A stretch of 64,000 bases of DNA from Neolewinella agarilytica (lineage in GTDB: Bacteria; Bacteroidota; Bacteroidia; Chitinophagales; Saprospiraceae): the NCBI RefSeq assembly GCF_900110645.1, contig NZ_FOFB01000001.1, positions 372,001-436,000 of the forward strand, in the 5' to 3' direction. Shown here one piece after another: positions 1 through 8,467 of the stretch. The position numbers and the translations under genes were made by a program. The stretch's first letter is position 1, and the number at the start of each line of letters is the position of its first letter. The notes under the pieces were generated by a model. It was not told the DNA's origin, ran no database searches, and was given only the letters and a program-made list of their open reading frames with translations.

Positions 1-1
1 C

Positions 2-1111
2 TTTCTCTGTTTCAATCTGCAAAGTGCTTACCTGGGGAAAAATGAATTTGAGATGGCCACCTTCTATCTGGACCGAGGGTGTGAAATGGCTGATGAAGTA
101 GGGTTTGTTTACGCTCAAATGTTTTGTGAGAAATACCGAACGGAACTCTTAAAAGCACAAGGTTTATATAGCCAGGCTTTAGCTGCCATGGAGAAAGTAA
201 ACCAGATCCAGACCAAATTGATGGGAATAGAACAAACCAGGTCCGTTCAATCTATGAAAACCCGGCTAAAATTATTAGATAAAGATATTGAGATTGAAAA
301 AAGGAAGGAGCAGGAAAAATTTTACCAAATACGACTAAGGGGCTCCGCTGCGATAAGTGCCTTTTTAGCCTTATTCATTCCAGGCATCTACTTTTTCATG
401 CGCAATCGGCAAAAGCGAAAAACCGCCGAACAACAAAAACTAATTGCTGAAACAAAGTTACAGGCTCTTCAGTCTCAGATGCACCCCCATTTTATCTTCA
501 ACGCATTAGGAGGTGTTCAGAATTACATCTTAAAATCAGAAAAAATTGAAGCTTACAAATACTTAGGAAAGTTTGCGACATTATTGCGTTCCATTACCAA
601 AAGTACGACTCAGGTCCACATTGAACTTGACCAGGAAATCGAATTCATTCAATCTTATCTTGACATGGAAAAACTTAGGTTCAGGGAGGATTTCACCTAT
701 TCTCTTTCAGTAGCCCCTTCCCTGATTAATTCCAAGGAGGAAATTCCAAGTATGGTCATTCAACCCGCAGTGGAAAACGCAATCCTTCATGGCTTAGCCG
801 GGCTTACCCGGCAGGGTGAGTTAACCGTAGAGTTCAAGCCTGATGAAAACGGAAAGGGAATTTGGTGTGTGGTCACGGATAACGGGCGGGGGCGAGTAGC
901 CGCCAAAAAAAATTCGCAAGACCAACAGGTTCAGGGTCACCTATCCATCGCGACGATCAACACCAGTGAAAGAATAGCCTGCCTTCGCCTTTTAGGCTAC
1001 GATAATGTTGACGCCAGCATTGAAGACCTGTATGAGCATGGAGAAGCTTCCGGAACAAGAGTCACCATTTTCTTACCTTTTATGCATGCGGATCAACTGG
1101 TTACACCATAA
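2..1111 (+). CDS. LytS-type sensor histidine kinase, 5' truncated
   Basis: The frame is open to the left window edge, so the N-terminus is missing; the first Met in view is at 53. The visible part has helical, TPR-like sequence, a coiled coil with many Lys/Glu, and one membrane segment (about residues 98-116 from that Met). A His_kinase (PF06580) domain follows with the phospho-acceptor motif SQMHPHFIFNAL (His146) and the N-box PAVENAILHGL, then an HATPase with a DNGRGR-type G-box. In this family the kinase signals to a LytTR response regulator, which would lie left of the window. The TPR-TM-kinase layout is common in Bacteroidota. Family certain, ligand unknown. Confidence 0.9.
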   Translation, partial: FLCFNLQSAYLGKNEFEMATFYLDRGCEMADEVGFVYAQMFCEKYRTELLKAQGLYSQALAAMEKVNQIQTKLMGIEQTRSVQSMKTRLKLLDKDIEIEKRKEQEKFYQIRLRGSAAISAFLALFIPGIYFFMRNRQKRKTAEQQKLIAETKLQALQSQMHPHFIFNALGGVQNYILKSEKIEAYKYLGKFATLLRSITKSTTQVHIELDQEIEFIQSYLDMEKLRFREDFTYSLSVAPSLINSKEEIPSMVIQPAVENAILHGLAGLTRQGELTVEFKPDENGKGIWCVVTDNGRGRVAAKKNSQDQQVQGHLSIATINTSERIACLRLLGYDNVDASIEDLYEHGEASGTRVTIFLPFMHADQLVTP

Positions 1112-1137
1112 GTCAATCGCCATCTAATCAGCACTGC

Positions 1138-2091
1138 TCATTCTAGCCACCCTACCCTTTTCTTCCATTCTTCTATTTCTTTCTCCCGACTGGCGAAGCT
1201 AACCGGTGCGGACTCCTTCTCCGCTACAGCTCGTTTTCTCATGACCTCCGTCTGCTGCTCCAGCGTGTTGAGTCCAATCGATTTTCGTCTTTGGTCAACC
1301 TTCACCAAATTATCACAGGGTTTTGGGCTGAGTTGCCCGTGTTCATCCCAATCGAACTGGGTTCCGTATAGCTGCGGCTTGCCTTCGAAGGTGGCGATAC
1401 GGTCCGTCAGGTAAGCAAGGCTGACGGCGCTGGCCTCCTTTCGCCCAACGGCATGCTCGAGGAGTTGGGCGCATTTCTTCATAAAAGCTGGCCGGCTAAT
1501 CGCGTGTTGGATCACTAACCAGGCCGCTTCACTCCCCTCTTCCCCGACCTTGTCTAGGGTCGGATAACCGATCTCGTTGATGATTACGTCAAGTGCCGCA
1601 GCATTACGATTATGCAGCGCCTCCATTTCTTCATCATAGCCCTTGCCCAGTTGACCGTTTTGAATGAGTTCCTGTCGTCGTTGCAAGTCCGCCTTCTTTA
1701 AGGCGATAATTCTTTGAGCGAGGATAGGATGCGTCCCGCTGTTATTTTCGCCTAAAACCCGAAGGCTCTCCCTCACTTTAGGGTCAAGCTCTCTGATTAG
1801 TTCATCCTGCCAATAAGTATATACATCCGGTACGCCCAGGACCACCATTTTGCTATTGTAGCTAAATGCTGTTGCCTCATTAATCAAATTTAGATGATGC
1901 GTTTCCATTACATAAACAACGGAGGCCCACTCAAGCATTTCTTCCGACAAAAAGGTAGTCTTGTGCTTTGTACAGCTCTTCTGGTTGGTACCTGCTGATT
2001 GGAATTGACAGCCGGAGAATTCTTGTTTACAATAGTCCTGTGCTGTTTTTGACCGATGAAGATTAGAGGAGCAAACGAATAATACATTCAT
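1138..2091 (-). CDS. LMW protein tyrosine phosphatase-like domain fused to DUF6624
   Basis: Residues 1-107 resemble the small predicted tyrosine phosphatases of COG4551. The P-loop reads VCSSNLHRSKTAQ (Cys7, Arg13, Ser14, fitting C-x5-R-S), VYVMETHHLNLI follows, and Asp89 in VLGVPDVYTY fits the general acid. Residues from about 110 to the C-terminus resemble DUF6624, including GEEGSEAAWLVIQHA and YGTQFDWDE. The phosphatase half implies dephosphorylation of a small or protein phospho-substrate; the role of DUF6624 is not established. The frame is continuous, with no sign of an assembly join. It stands alone, convergent with the kinase on its left. The fusion call rests on motif reading. Confidence 0.8.
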   Translation of the reverse strand: MNVLFVCSSNLHRSKTAQDYCKQEFSGCQFQSAGTNQKSCTKHKTTFLSEEMLEWASVVYVMETHHLNLINEATAFSYNSKMVVLGVPDVYTYWQDELIRELDPKVRESLRVLGENNSGTHPILAQRIIALKKADLQRRQELIQNGQLGKGYDEEMEALHNRNAAALDVIINEIGYPTLDKVGEEGSEAAWLVIQHAISRPAFMKKCAQLLEHAVGRKEASAVSLAYLTDRIATFEGKPQLYGTQFDWDEHGQLSPKPCDNLVKVDQRRKSIGLNTLEQQTEVMRKRAVAEKESAPVSFASREKEIEEWKKRVGWLE

Positions 2092-2290
2092 AACATCTTT
2101 TTTCGTCCTCCTGAAAGGGAAGGAAAATTAAGGGTGGAAAAGCCTGCAGCTTTTGGCAGAAAGATAAACTTATGGCGTAAAAAGATCTCCCCGCCACTTT
2201 TCATTCGTGGCTACAGCCATTGGCCTACGGTAGCACCATTGACCTTACGAATACTCACCACCTCTCCACGGATTCTAGATCCCCTCACCC

Positions 2291-2300
2291 TGCACCTGCG
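2291..2300 (+). repeat. TGCACCTGCG motif, copy 1
   Basis: Exact 10-mer followed by GTT then GCGCCC. Intergenic, 256 nt upstream of murA. Confidence 0.8.
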
Positions 2301-2542
2301 GTTGCGCCCACCTTTGCAATAGAGCGTGTTTAAAATTAACCCATTGGGCTACCTGCGCCTAATATCGTTCTGGATTACGTTGCTTCATCAGTCACTTGGC
2401 TACGGCCAAGCTCCTTCTTCGCGCCTTATCCAAAACGATATCAGTCAGCAGTCGCCTCAAAAGTCAATTTCAATCACGCTCTTGAACAAACCCACCGTAC
2501 TATGCTCCTTGAAAAAATCAAGAATCGAGAATCGAATTTAAC

Positions 2543-2550
2543 TACCTTCG
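2543..2550 (+). promoter_or_regulatory. -7 box of murA
   Basis: TACCTTCG matches the Bacteroidota -7 consensus TAnnTTTG in 7 of 8 positions. It ends 5 nt before the ATG at 2556, so transcription is predicted to start at or next to the start codon. Confidence 0.6.
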
Positions 2551-2555
2551 CGCCT

Positions 2556-3869
2556 ATGACCGACAATGGAACCTTCATCGTTGAAGGAGGGCATAAGCTC
2601 TCCGGCGAAATCATCCCACAGGGCGCTAAGAACGAAGCGCTACAGATCATCAGCTGCTGTCTGATGACGCCCGAGCCCGTATTACTTGAGAACCTACCTG
2701 ACATCCTAGACGTCAATAAACTACTCGACCTGCTGGCGGGCCTAGGCGCAGAGGTTGATCGAATAGACCGGCAAACGGTGCGCATCACGGCTAAGAACAT
2801 CGACGTAGAGTACATGCTGAGCAAGGAATACGTGAGTGATGCCCAGCGCATTCGTGGCTCCGTCATGCTCATTGCGCCCATGCTGAACCGCTACGGCCGC
2901 GCTACCCTGCCCAAACCTGGCGGCGATAAGATTGGCCGCCGCCGACTGGACACCCACCTGCTCGGCCTGCAGGCCCTCGGCGGAGACTTTCAGTACGACG
3001 CCGACCGCCACATCTATACCTTCACCACCAAGGGGTTAAAGGGCACGTACATCCACATGGATGAGATCAGCGTCACCGGCACCGCCAATGTCGTAATGGC
3101 AGCGGCCCTGGCCGATGGCGAAACCACGATCTACAACGCCGCCTGCGAACCTTACCTGCAACAGCTCTGTAAGATGCTGAACCGGATGGGCGCTAAGATT
3201 GAAGGCATCGGCTCTAACCTCCTGAAAATCCAGGGCGTCGACAGCCTCGGCGGCACCGAACACCGGATGCTGCCCGACATGATCGAGATCGGCTCCTTCA
3301 TCGGTATGGCCGCCATGACGGGCTCGGACATTACGATCAAAGACTGCTCCATACAGAACCTCGGCATCATCCCCCGCACCTTTGAACGGATGGGGATTAC
3401 CCTGAACATGAAGGGCGACGACATTCACATTCCCGCCCACGACCATTACGAAATTCAGAGCTTCATTGACGGTGGACTGATGACCATCTACGATGCTCCC
3501 TGGCCCGGCTTCACGCCGGACCTGATGAGTATCTGTCTCGTCACGGCCATTCAGGCTCGCGGCTCCGTACTCATCCACCAGAAGATGTTCGAGAGTCGGC
3601 TCTTCTTCGTCGATAAGCTCATCGACATGGGTGCTCAGATCATCCTCTGTGACCCGCACCGAGCCACCGTGATCGGGATGGATCGCCGGGCGCCGCTGCG
3701 CGGCATCTCGATGTCCAGCCCCGACATTCGTGCCGGTGTCTCTCTCCTCATTGCCGCCCTCTCCGCTGAAGGCACCAGCCGGATCGATAACATCCATCAG
3801 ATCGACCGGGGGTACCAGGATATTGACGGGCGACTGCGGGCTTTGGGAGCTTCTATAGTAAGGGAGTAA
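2556..3869 (+). CDS. murA: UDP-N-acetylglucosamine 1-carboxyvinyltransferase
   Basis: MurA transfers enolpyruvate from PEP to UDP-GlcNAc, the first committed step of peptidoglycan synthesis, in the cytosol. The 437-residue product has the family length and starts with FIVEGGHKLSG and PQGAKNEALQ. The ATG at 2556 is chosen over one at 2502 because the family starts here and a -7 box lies just upstream. The active-site loop reads PKPGGDKIGRRRLDTH: the usual catalytic Cys (Cys115 in E. coli) is Asp124. Asp at this position is known to give fosfomycin insensitivity in other MurA enzymes. The last codons and the stop lie inside the left arm of a word-array element. Confidence 0.97.
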   Translation: MTDNGTFIVEGGHKLSGEIIPQGAKNEALQIISCCLMTPEPVLLENLPDILDVNKLLDLLAGLGAEVDRIDRQTVRITAKNIDVEYMLSKEYVSDAQRIRGSVMLIAPMLNRYGRATLPKPGGDKIGRRRLDTHLLGLQALGGDFQYDADRHIYTFTTKGLKGTYIHMDEISVTGTANVVMAAALADGETTIYNAACEPYLQQLCKMLNRMGAKIEGIGSNLLKIQGVDSLGGTEHRMLPDMIEIGSFIGMAAMTGSDITIKDCSIQNLGIIPRTFERMGITLNMKGDDIHIPAHDHYEIQSFIDGGLMTIYDAPWPGFTPDLMSICLVTAIQARGSVLIHQKMFESRLFFVDKLIDMGAQIILCDPHRATVIGMDRRAPLRGISMSSPDIRAGVSLLIAALSAEGTSRIDNIHQIDRGYQDIDGRLRALGASIVRE

Positions 3870-4040
3870 GGGAGTAAGGGAGTTAAAGGGAGTAAGGGCA
3901 ATGCAAACTCGAAACCGGACGCTCTCCGCTCAGCAGCCCCATGAAAGGGTGAAAAGAGAATAAGAGATCTATTTTACCTTTACGCTCCGGTTTCTTTAGC
4001 CTCCTTTACTCCCTTAATCATTTATTCCTTTAATCCCCTT
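3857..4040. repeat. Mirror word-array element, AGTAAGGG type
   Basis: The left arm (3857-3898) repeats AGTAAGGG-like 8-9-mers and contains the murA stop codon. The right arm (4002-4040) carries the reverse complement words (CCCTTAATC, CCTTTACTCC) and runs to 5 nt before the DUF4286 start. Between them an inner inverted repeat pairs GAAACCGGA (about 3914) with TCCGGTTTC (about 3985), so the whole unit can fold as one long stem. Confidence 0.7.
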
Positions 4041-4045
4041 CCCCT

Positions 4046-4357
4046 TTGCTCATCTACAACGTCACCTCCAAAATCGACCACCGCATCCACGCCGAATGGC
4101 TAAAGTGGATGGAACGCGCCTACCTGCCCGCCGTTATGGAAACAGGGACGGTGGAGCGCTACCAGCTGACCCGCTTACTGGGCGTTGACGAGACTGACGG
4201 ACCAACTTATGCCTTGTTGCTAACCTTCAACTCCCGGCTGGTCTTCAATATCTATCAGGAAAAGCATCTCCTGAGTAATCAGAAAGCCATTAAGGATAGG
4301 TGGGGAGATTCCGTTCTTAGCTTTCCGAGTATGCTGGACGTGGTGCTGAAGGGATAA
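4046..4357 (+). CDS. DUF4286 family protein
   Basis: A 103-residue protein starting LIYNVTSKIDHRIHAEW, typical of the small Bacteroidota family DUF4286 (dimeric alpha/beta-barrel-like, function unknown). The start is TTG: no ATG or GTG fits the family N-terminus, and a word array runs up to this codon. No signal peptide or membrane segment is seen, so it is probably cytosolic. It follows murA across a repeat element, so co-transcription is uncertain. Confidence 0.8.
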   Translation: MLIYNVTSKIDHRIHAEWLKWMERAYLPAVMETGTVERYQLTRLLGVDETDGPTYALLLTFNSRLVFNIYQEKHLLSNQKAIKDRWGDSVLSFPSMLDVVLKG

Positions 4358-4369
4358 TTCTTTAGTTCG

Positions 4370-4416
4370 CCGGTCTTTTGGTATGTTGGGCCTCCAAATC
4401 GCCCATGCATTAAAAG
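4370..4416. repeat. Imperfect hairpin with GGTCTTTTGG words
   Basis: GGTCTTTTGGTATGTTGGGC faces GCCCATGCATTAAAAGATC across a loop containing CTCCAAATC. It looks like a short, degraded member of the mirror word-array family (the TTTGGT/ACCAAA word), filling the gap between DUF4286 and the permease. Confidence 0.5.
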
Positions 4417-4422
4417 ATCGAC

Positions 4423-5748
4423 ATGCCTATACTCATTACTTTCCTCGCCGTTTTGGCCCTGTTGGTGCTCATCATCTGGCTGAAATGGCACCCTTTTATT
4501 GCGCTCATTCTGGTTGCCATTGGTGCGGGCCTGGCGCTTGGTATGGGAACGACGGGAACCATGGAGGCCATTAAGGGCGGCGTTGGAGGTACGCTGGGAG
4601 GCCTGGCGATCATTCTGGGTTTAGGAGCTGTCTTGGGCGGCGTCATTGCCGAAACCGGCGCGGCGCAGGTCATCACCAACCGGCTGGTGGAAGGACGAAA
4701 AGGGATGGCGGTCCTCTGGGGCCTTTGTCTGGTGGGTTTTCTGGTCGGCATCCCTTTGTTCTACTCGGTGGCTTTCGTGATGATGGCCCCGATCATCATC
4801 AGTGCTTCTGAGAAAACGGGGCTTCCGCTGGCGATGGTGGCCGTGGCTACGGTGGCCTCGCTGTCGGTTACCCACGGTTTTTTACCGCCGCATCCGGCAC
4901 CAGTATTGATTTCAGACACCTACGGGGCCGACATTGGCAAAGTGCTTTTGTATGGTCTCATCCTGGCCATTCCGTCGGTCATTCTGGCTGGTCCGTTACT
5001 GGCCCGGACGCTTAAGAATATGCCGCAAACGAAGGGCGCCTTAGCCTTCGACAAAGTGAAACTCCCCGAGCAGCTTCCCGGCTTTGGAACCAGCCTTTTG
5101 TGCGCCTTACTCCCTGTGTTGTTATTGGGGGCGGGGACGCTGGTGCAAAGCTTTGTTGGAGGAGCAGCGGACGGCAGCACGGCGGGCTTCAGCCCGCTCA
5201 GCCTCATCACCGATGCCACCTTCGCCCTGCTGGTCGGGGTACTGTTTGCCATGTTCGTGCTCGGCCGGCAGACAGACATCTCCATGGCTCACCTCATGAA
5301 GCGGGTCGGCAAACAACTCGCGCCCATGGCGGCGGTTTTGCTCATCATTGCCGGAGGTGGTGCCTTCAAGCAGGTACTCGTTAATAGCGGTACGAGCGAC
5401 TACATCGTCCAGTCCCTCGAAGGCTTCAACGCTAACCCTATCCTCATCGCCTGGCTGATTGCGGCGGCGCTGCGCGTCACCCTCGGCTCTGCCACCCTGG
5501 CGGCCATCACCGCCGCCGGCATTGCCCTGCCCCTGGCGCAGAGCGGCGCTGCCAGCCCGGAACTCCTCGTGCTCGCTACCGGTGCCGGCAGCCTTACCCT
5601 GAGCCACGTCAACGATACCGGCTTCTGGCTATTCAAGGAATACTTCGGCCTCACCGTCCCGCAAACGCTGAAGAGCTGGACGATGATGGAGACGATTGTG
5701 TCCGTTATTGGGCTGGTGGGGTGTTTGGGGCTTTCTTATCTGGTGTAG
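4423..5748 (+). CDS. GntP family gluconate-type permease
   Basis: A 441-residue, very hydrophobic protein with roughly a dozen membrane segments. Family signatures include the Gly-rich stretch around residues 58-75 (LGGLAIILGLGAVLGG), THGFLPPHPAPV, and the C-terminal SLTLSHVNDTGFWLFKEYFG. GntP proteins are inner-membrane proton symporters for gluconate and related sugar acids. No kinase or dehydratase neighbour indicates which acid is used here. Family assignment is secure, substrate is not. Confidence 0.93.
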   Translation: MPILITFLAVLALLVLIIWLKWHPFIALILVAIGAGLALGMGTTGTMEAIKGGVGGTLGGLAIILGLGAVLGGVIAETGAAQVITNRLVEGRKGMAVLWGLCLVGFLVGIPLFYSVAFVMMAPIIISASEKTGLPLAMVAVATVASLSVTHGFLPPHPAPVLISDTYGADIGKVLLYGLILAIPSVILAGPLLARTLKNMPQTKGALAFDKVKLPEQLPGFGTSLLCALLPVLLLGAGTLVQSFVGGAADGSTAGFSPLSLITDATFALLVGVLFAMFVLGRQTDISMAHLMKRVGKQLAPMAAVLLIIAGGGAFKQVLVNSGTSDYIVQSLEGFNANPILIAWLIAAALRVTLGSATLAAITAAGIALPLAQSGAASPELLVLATGAGSLTLSHVNDTGFWLFKEYFGLTVPQTLKSWTMMETIVSVIGLVGCLGLSYLV

Positions 5749-5770
5749 CCACGGCTTTAGCCGTGCGCTA
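5746..5770. terminator. Hairpin between convergent genes
   Basis: CACGGC-TTTA-GCCGTG extended by TAGC/GCTA with one bulged C, beginning at the permease stop codon. There is no T-run, so it is a possible bidirectional 3'-end hairpin, not a classical intrinsic terminator. Confidence 0.45.
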
Positions 5771-5775
5771 ATAAC

Positions 5776-8382
5776 CTACTCCACAATCTGCAAAACCAAA
5801 GGCGCATGGTCTATCTCCGTCCAGGTGCCCATCTGCACGTAGCTATCGGCACCTCCTACGTAGTTGCCAAATTCTCCGATATCCACCGGCCGCTCCCCAA
5901 TAAAAAAGACCATTTCGTGATCACTGTATCCATGTTTATCTCGCATAGCGAACAAGTCATCCATCATTTCCGGACCAGTCGACCGGTAGATATACGACCA
6001 AAATCCACGATTAAAAAAGGAAGGTAGCGTATTGGATTTGCATTTGAGCGATACTTGTGCCGGAGGAGGATCGAGCGTAGCTTTATTATAAGGTTCCACC
6101 GAAGATTCATGAACCCCCACGTAAACGCCATCCACAATCAAAATAATTTCGGCGTTACCAATATCGCTGTCTGGAACTTCGGGTTTAAACATCTCCACGT
6201 CTACCGCCCCGGAATTACTGCGCTTAAGCTTAAACCGGAGTGGCTTCTCAAAAGACTCACCAACGGTAACCTTGGAAAATCCTTTCATCGATCCATGAGC
6301 ATCACCTAGATACAGGGTATAATTGCCGAAGGGGTAATTACAATCCTGGAAAACCCTCAGGTCATAGCCAGGGAAACCAGCAAGATAGCTCCGGATGCTT
6401 TCCACTTCAGCCGGTGTTGGTAGCCTCTTGAAATAAAAGTCGATTTCCTCAATGCCAGAAAGATCCATTGGGTCCTCGACCGTTGGCACCTTTATCTCAA
6501 CCAAAGTCACCTGATCATACGGACTATCATCAATCACCTGCACCGCATAGCGTCCCATATGCGTATCGTAGACGACCCCGGTACTTAGGAAAGCTTCTGG
6601 CCCAAACTCCGTGTCCAGCAAAAAGTCAAGGCTTACCTTACGATCATTATAATAGGCAACTATTGATTGCCCTGGAGGCCAGTCTATGTCTTCGAAAGCT
6701 TGGCGAAACGTGCCCGTTTCAACGGTGTGTGTGAGGAACGAACTCCCAACACCCTCAAACGAATCCTCCCCAAGTATTTTTCTTAATCTATCCACTGGGC
6801 GGGGCATCTGCCGGCCTTCAACTACGATTTTGGGCCAGTCTTCTACTCCTAACTCATTGAGAGGATAGCCGTTTACAGTAAAACCATCGGTAGGCCCATC
6901 TTCGCCTGCAATGAAATTTGTACCAGGAGGCAATAACTCCAACGGCTCCTGATTGACGAGTACGCGTAATTTACCTTCAGATAATTCTGGAAGGGTGGCT
7001 TCTAATACTCGGCTAAAATAACCTCCGGAGATTATGGGATGTTTAATCTTATCCCCAATCATTGTTTCTACAATTTTTTTCTCCACATCATAAGTTACAG
7101 ATAGGGGAATAAAGCCTTTTACCTTCTCTTCCAAAGAACTATTTCGGTCCAAGCCAATCATACGAACCATTTTATGATCCGGCACAGGCGGTAAATAATT
7201 CACCCTAGCAGGACTATTTTGGCCGTACTGCAACTCCAGCGAATAGTTTTTATCAAATGGTGCTTTGTATAGATACAAGCGAGTACCGGGAACTTTACTT
7301 AAAATGGCCCGTAATTGCAGATACTCATCTACCGTAACCATCCTGTCTGTATATACCTCAATGCTCGTTATCTCCTGCGGCAATATCCCCTGATAATAAT
7401 CATAGTAGGGGTCTCCCTTTTCCGCATAAGCGGCCAGATAGCTACCGGAGGAAGGATGTGTTAGGTCCGTCATCGTCCCATTCAACGTCACCATTGCAAT
7501 ACCCAACCATAACAGTAGGCCAAGAGCGGCAGCAACGCCCACCAGTCGGTATTCCGGCATCCCACTCAGGCGAACGATGCGGCTTTTCAGGCTGGGCTCG
7601 GAGAAAGGCAGCGCGAGTGCCAGCCCCTGGGCAGCCTGGCTTTGGCGGACGAGCGCCAGCTGGTAACTGCGACGGTCAGAGCCGCGCTTGACGACTTCCT
7701 TATCGACGAGATATTCCAGGTTAGCGCGCATTTTGGTGCGCAGCCACCAGGCCGTCGGGTGAAACCAAAACAGGCAGAGGAAGACCTCGCTGATCAGGAT
7801 ATCCACGGTGTGAAACTGCCGGGCGTGGACCCGCTCGTGGGCCAGGATATGCTCGAAGTCACCGTCATCCGGCACGTCAATGCTGAAGTAGAGCAGATGA
7901 CCGAAGGTGAAGGCCTGGCCGGGTTTCGCCGAGGGGTGCAGCAGTCGGTAGCTTCCATCACCATTTGGGCGCGAACGCAGGTGCAGACGCAGGATAAAGG
8001 CGAGGCGGAGACCGAGCAGGAGAAAGGACAGCAAGCTCACAACTCCGTAAATCAGGTACAATTTGGGCACCGGAGCCTTGGTCACCGGAACGTGTATTTC
8101 CGGCTGCACGGAATCATCAACAAAGAATGTCTCCGAGGTGGCTGGGGGCAATGCTTCTATTGGCGCAATGGTTTCTTCCATTAACGTAATCGTTCCCTGC
8201 ACCGACTGGGTTACCACCGGCGCCGGACTCTCCAACTCCACAAAGGGTAAGGCGCAAACCGCCACCATGGCCAGAAGCAGCAACAGGCGATTCAGGGAGT
8301 ATCGCTCTGAATAGCGCAGCAACAGGTAGTAGGCAGGCCACAGGGCGAAGAGGAGAATGGTGGCGGTTAAGAGGTAATTCAT
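5776..8382 (-). CDS. BlaR1/MecR1-like M56 antirepressor peptidase with a long C-terminal region
   Basis: An 868-residue membrane sensor-protease. Membrane segments lie near residues 4-20, 32-47 and 108-132, with the M56 zinc motif HERVH at 182-186 followed by another helix (LGLLLWLGIAMV). In the family the cytosolic protease domain inactivates the cognate BlaI repressor. Unusually, about 550 residues follow the last membrane segment, with no penicillin-binding sensor motif seen. Two stretches in this part look alike: ITSIEVYTDRMVTVDEYLQL and IEEIDFYFKRLPTPAEVESI, each followed by a Pro-Gly turn and strand. It lies 85 nt downstream of blaI. A TGCACCTGCG copy encodes part of the LHLRSRPN segment at about 133-140. 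Confidence 0.9.
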   Translation of the reverse strand: MNYLLTATILLFALWPAYYLLLRYSERYSLNRLLLLLAMVAVCALPFVELESPAPVVTQSVQGTITLMEETIAPIEALPPATSETFFVDDSVQPEIHVPVTKAPVPKLYLIYGVVSLLSFLLLGLRLAFILRLHLRSRPNGDGSYRLLHPSAKPGQAFTFGHLLYFSIDVPDDGDFEHILAHERVHARQFHTVDILISEVFLCLFWFHPTAWWLRTKMRANLEYLVDKEVVKRGSDRRSYQLALVRQSQAAQGLALALPFSEPSLKSRIVRLSGMPEYRLVGVAAALGLLLWLGIAMVTLNGTMTDLTHPSSGSYLAAYAEKGDPYYDYYQGILPQEITSIEVYTDRMVTVDEYLQLRAILSKVPGTRLYLYKAPFDKNYSLELQYGQNSPARVNYLPPVPDHKMVRMIGLDRNSSLEEKVKGFIPLSVTYDVEKKIVETMIGDKIKHPIISGGYFSRVLEATLPELSEGKLRVLVNQEPLELLPPGTNFIAGEDGPTDGFTVNGYPLNELGVEDWPKIVVEGRQMPRPVDRLRKILGEDSFEGVGSSFLTHTVETGTFRQAFEDIDWPPGQSIVAYYNDRKVSLDFLLDTEFGPEAFLSTGVVYDTHMGRYAVQVIDDSPYDQVTLVEIKVPTVEDPMDLSGIEEIDFYFKRLPTPAEVESIRSYLAGFPGYDLRVFQDCNYPFGNYTLYLGDAHGSMKGFSKVTVGESFEKPLRFKLKRSNSGAVDVEMFKPEVPDSDIGNAEIILIVDGVYVGVHESSVEPYNKATLDPPPAQVSLKCKSNTLPSFFNRGFWSYIYRSTGPEMMDDLFAMRDKHGYSDHEMVFFIGERPVDIGEFGNYVGGADSYVQMGTWTEIDHAPLVLQIVE
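7976..7985 (-). repeat. TGCACCTGCG motif, copy 2
   Basis: On the minus strand it is followed by TTC then GCGCCC. It lies inside blaR and encodes Leu-His-Leu-Arg in the coding strand. Confidence 0.8.
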
Positions 8383-8422
8383 AAGGCGTTAGTTTTAAGG
8401 TGGGTGTTTATTGCTGAACCTG

Positions 8423-8464
8423 GACCTTGAAGCGTCCCGCAGTATTGCGGGACGCTTCGAGGTC
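8423..8464. other. Intercistronic hairpin between blaI and blaR
   Basis: A perfect 13-bp stem (GAAGCGTCCCGCA paired with TGCGGGACGCTTC, loop GTAT) is extended by five more pairs (GACCT/AGGTC) after one mismatch. No T-run follows on either strand. In the blaI-blaR transcript it could shape relative expression or protect a processed end. Confidence 0.6.
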
Positions 8465-8467
8465 GGC

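Larger units (their letters stand above)
2092..2555. other. 464-nt intergenic region between divergent genes
   Basis: No convincing gene: the two short open frames inside lack recognisable protein sequence. It holds a TGCACCTGCG motif at 2291, a short word repeat built on GAATCGA at about 2515-2538 (shared with the truB upstream region), and the murA -7 box at 2543-2550. Confidence 0.6.

Noticed and set aside
2134-2541. Two small frames upstream of murA
   Set aside because: They read through a TGCACCTGCG copy and intergenic sequence; no protein features are seen.
3036-3797. A 253-codon frame antisense to murA
   Set aside because: Shadow of a highly conserved gene; composition is typical of antisense frames in GC-rich codons.
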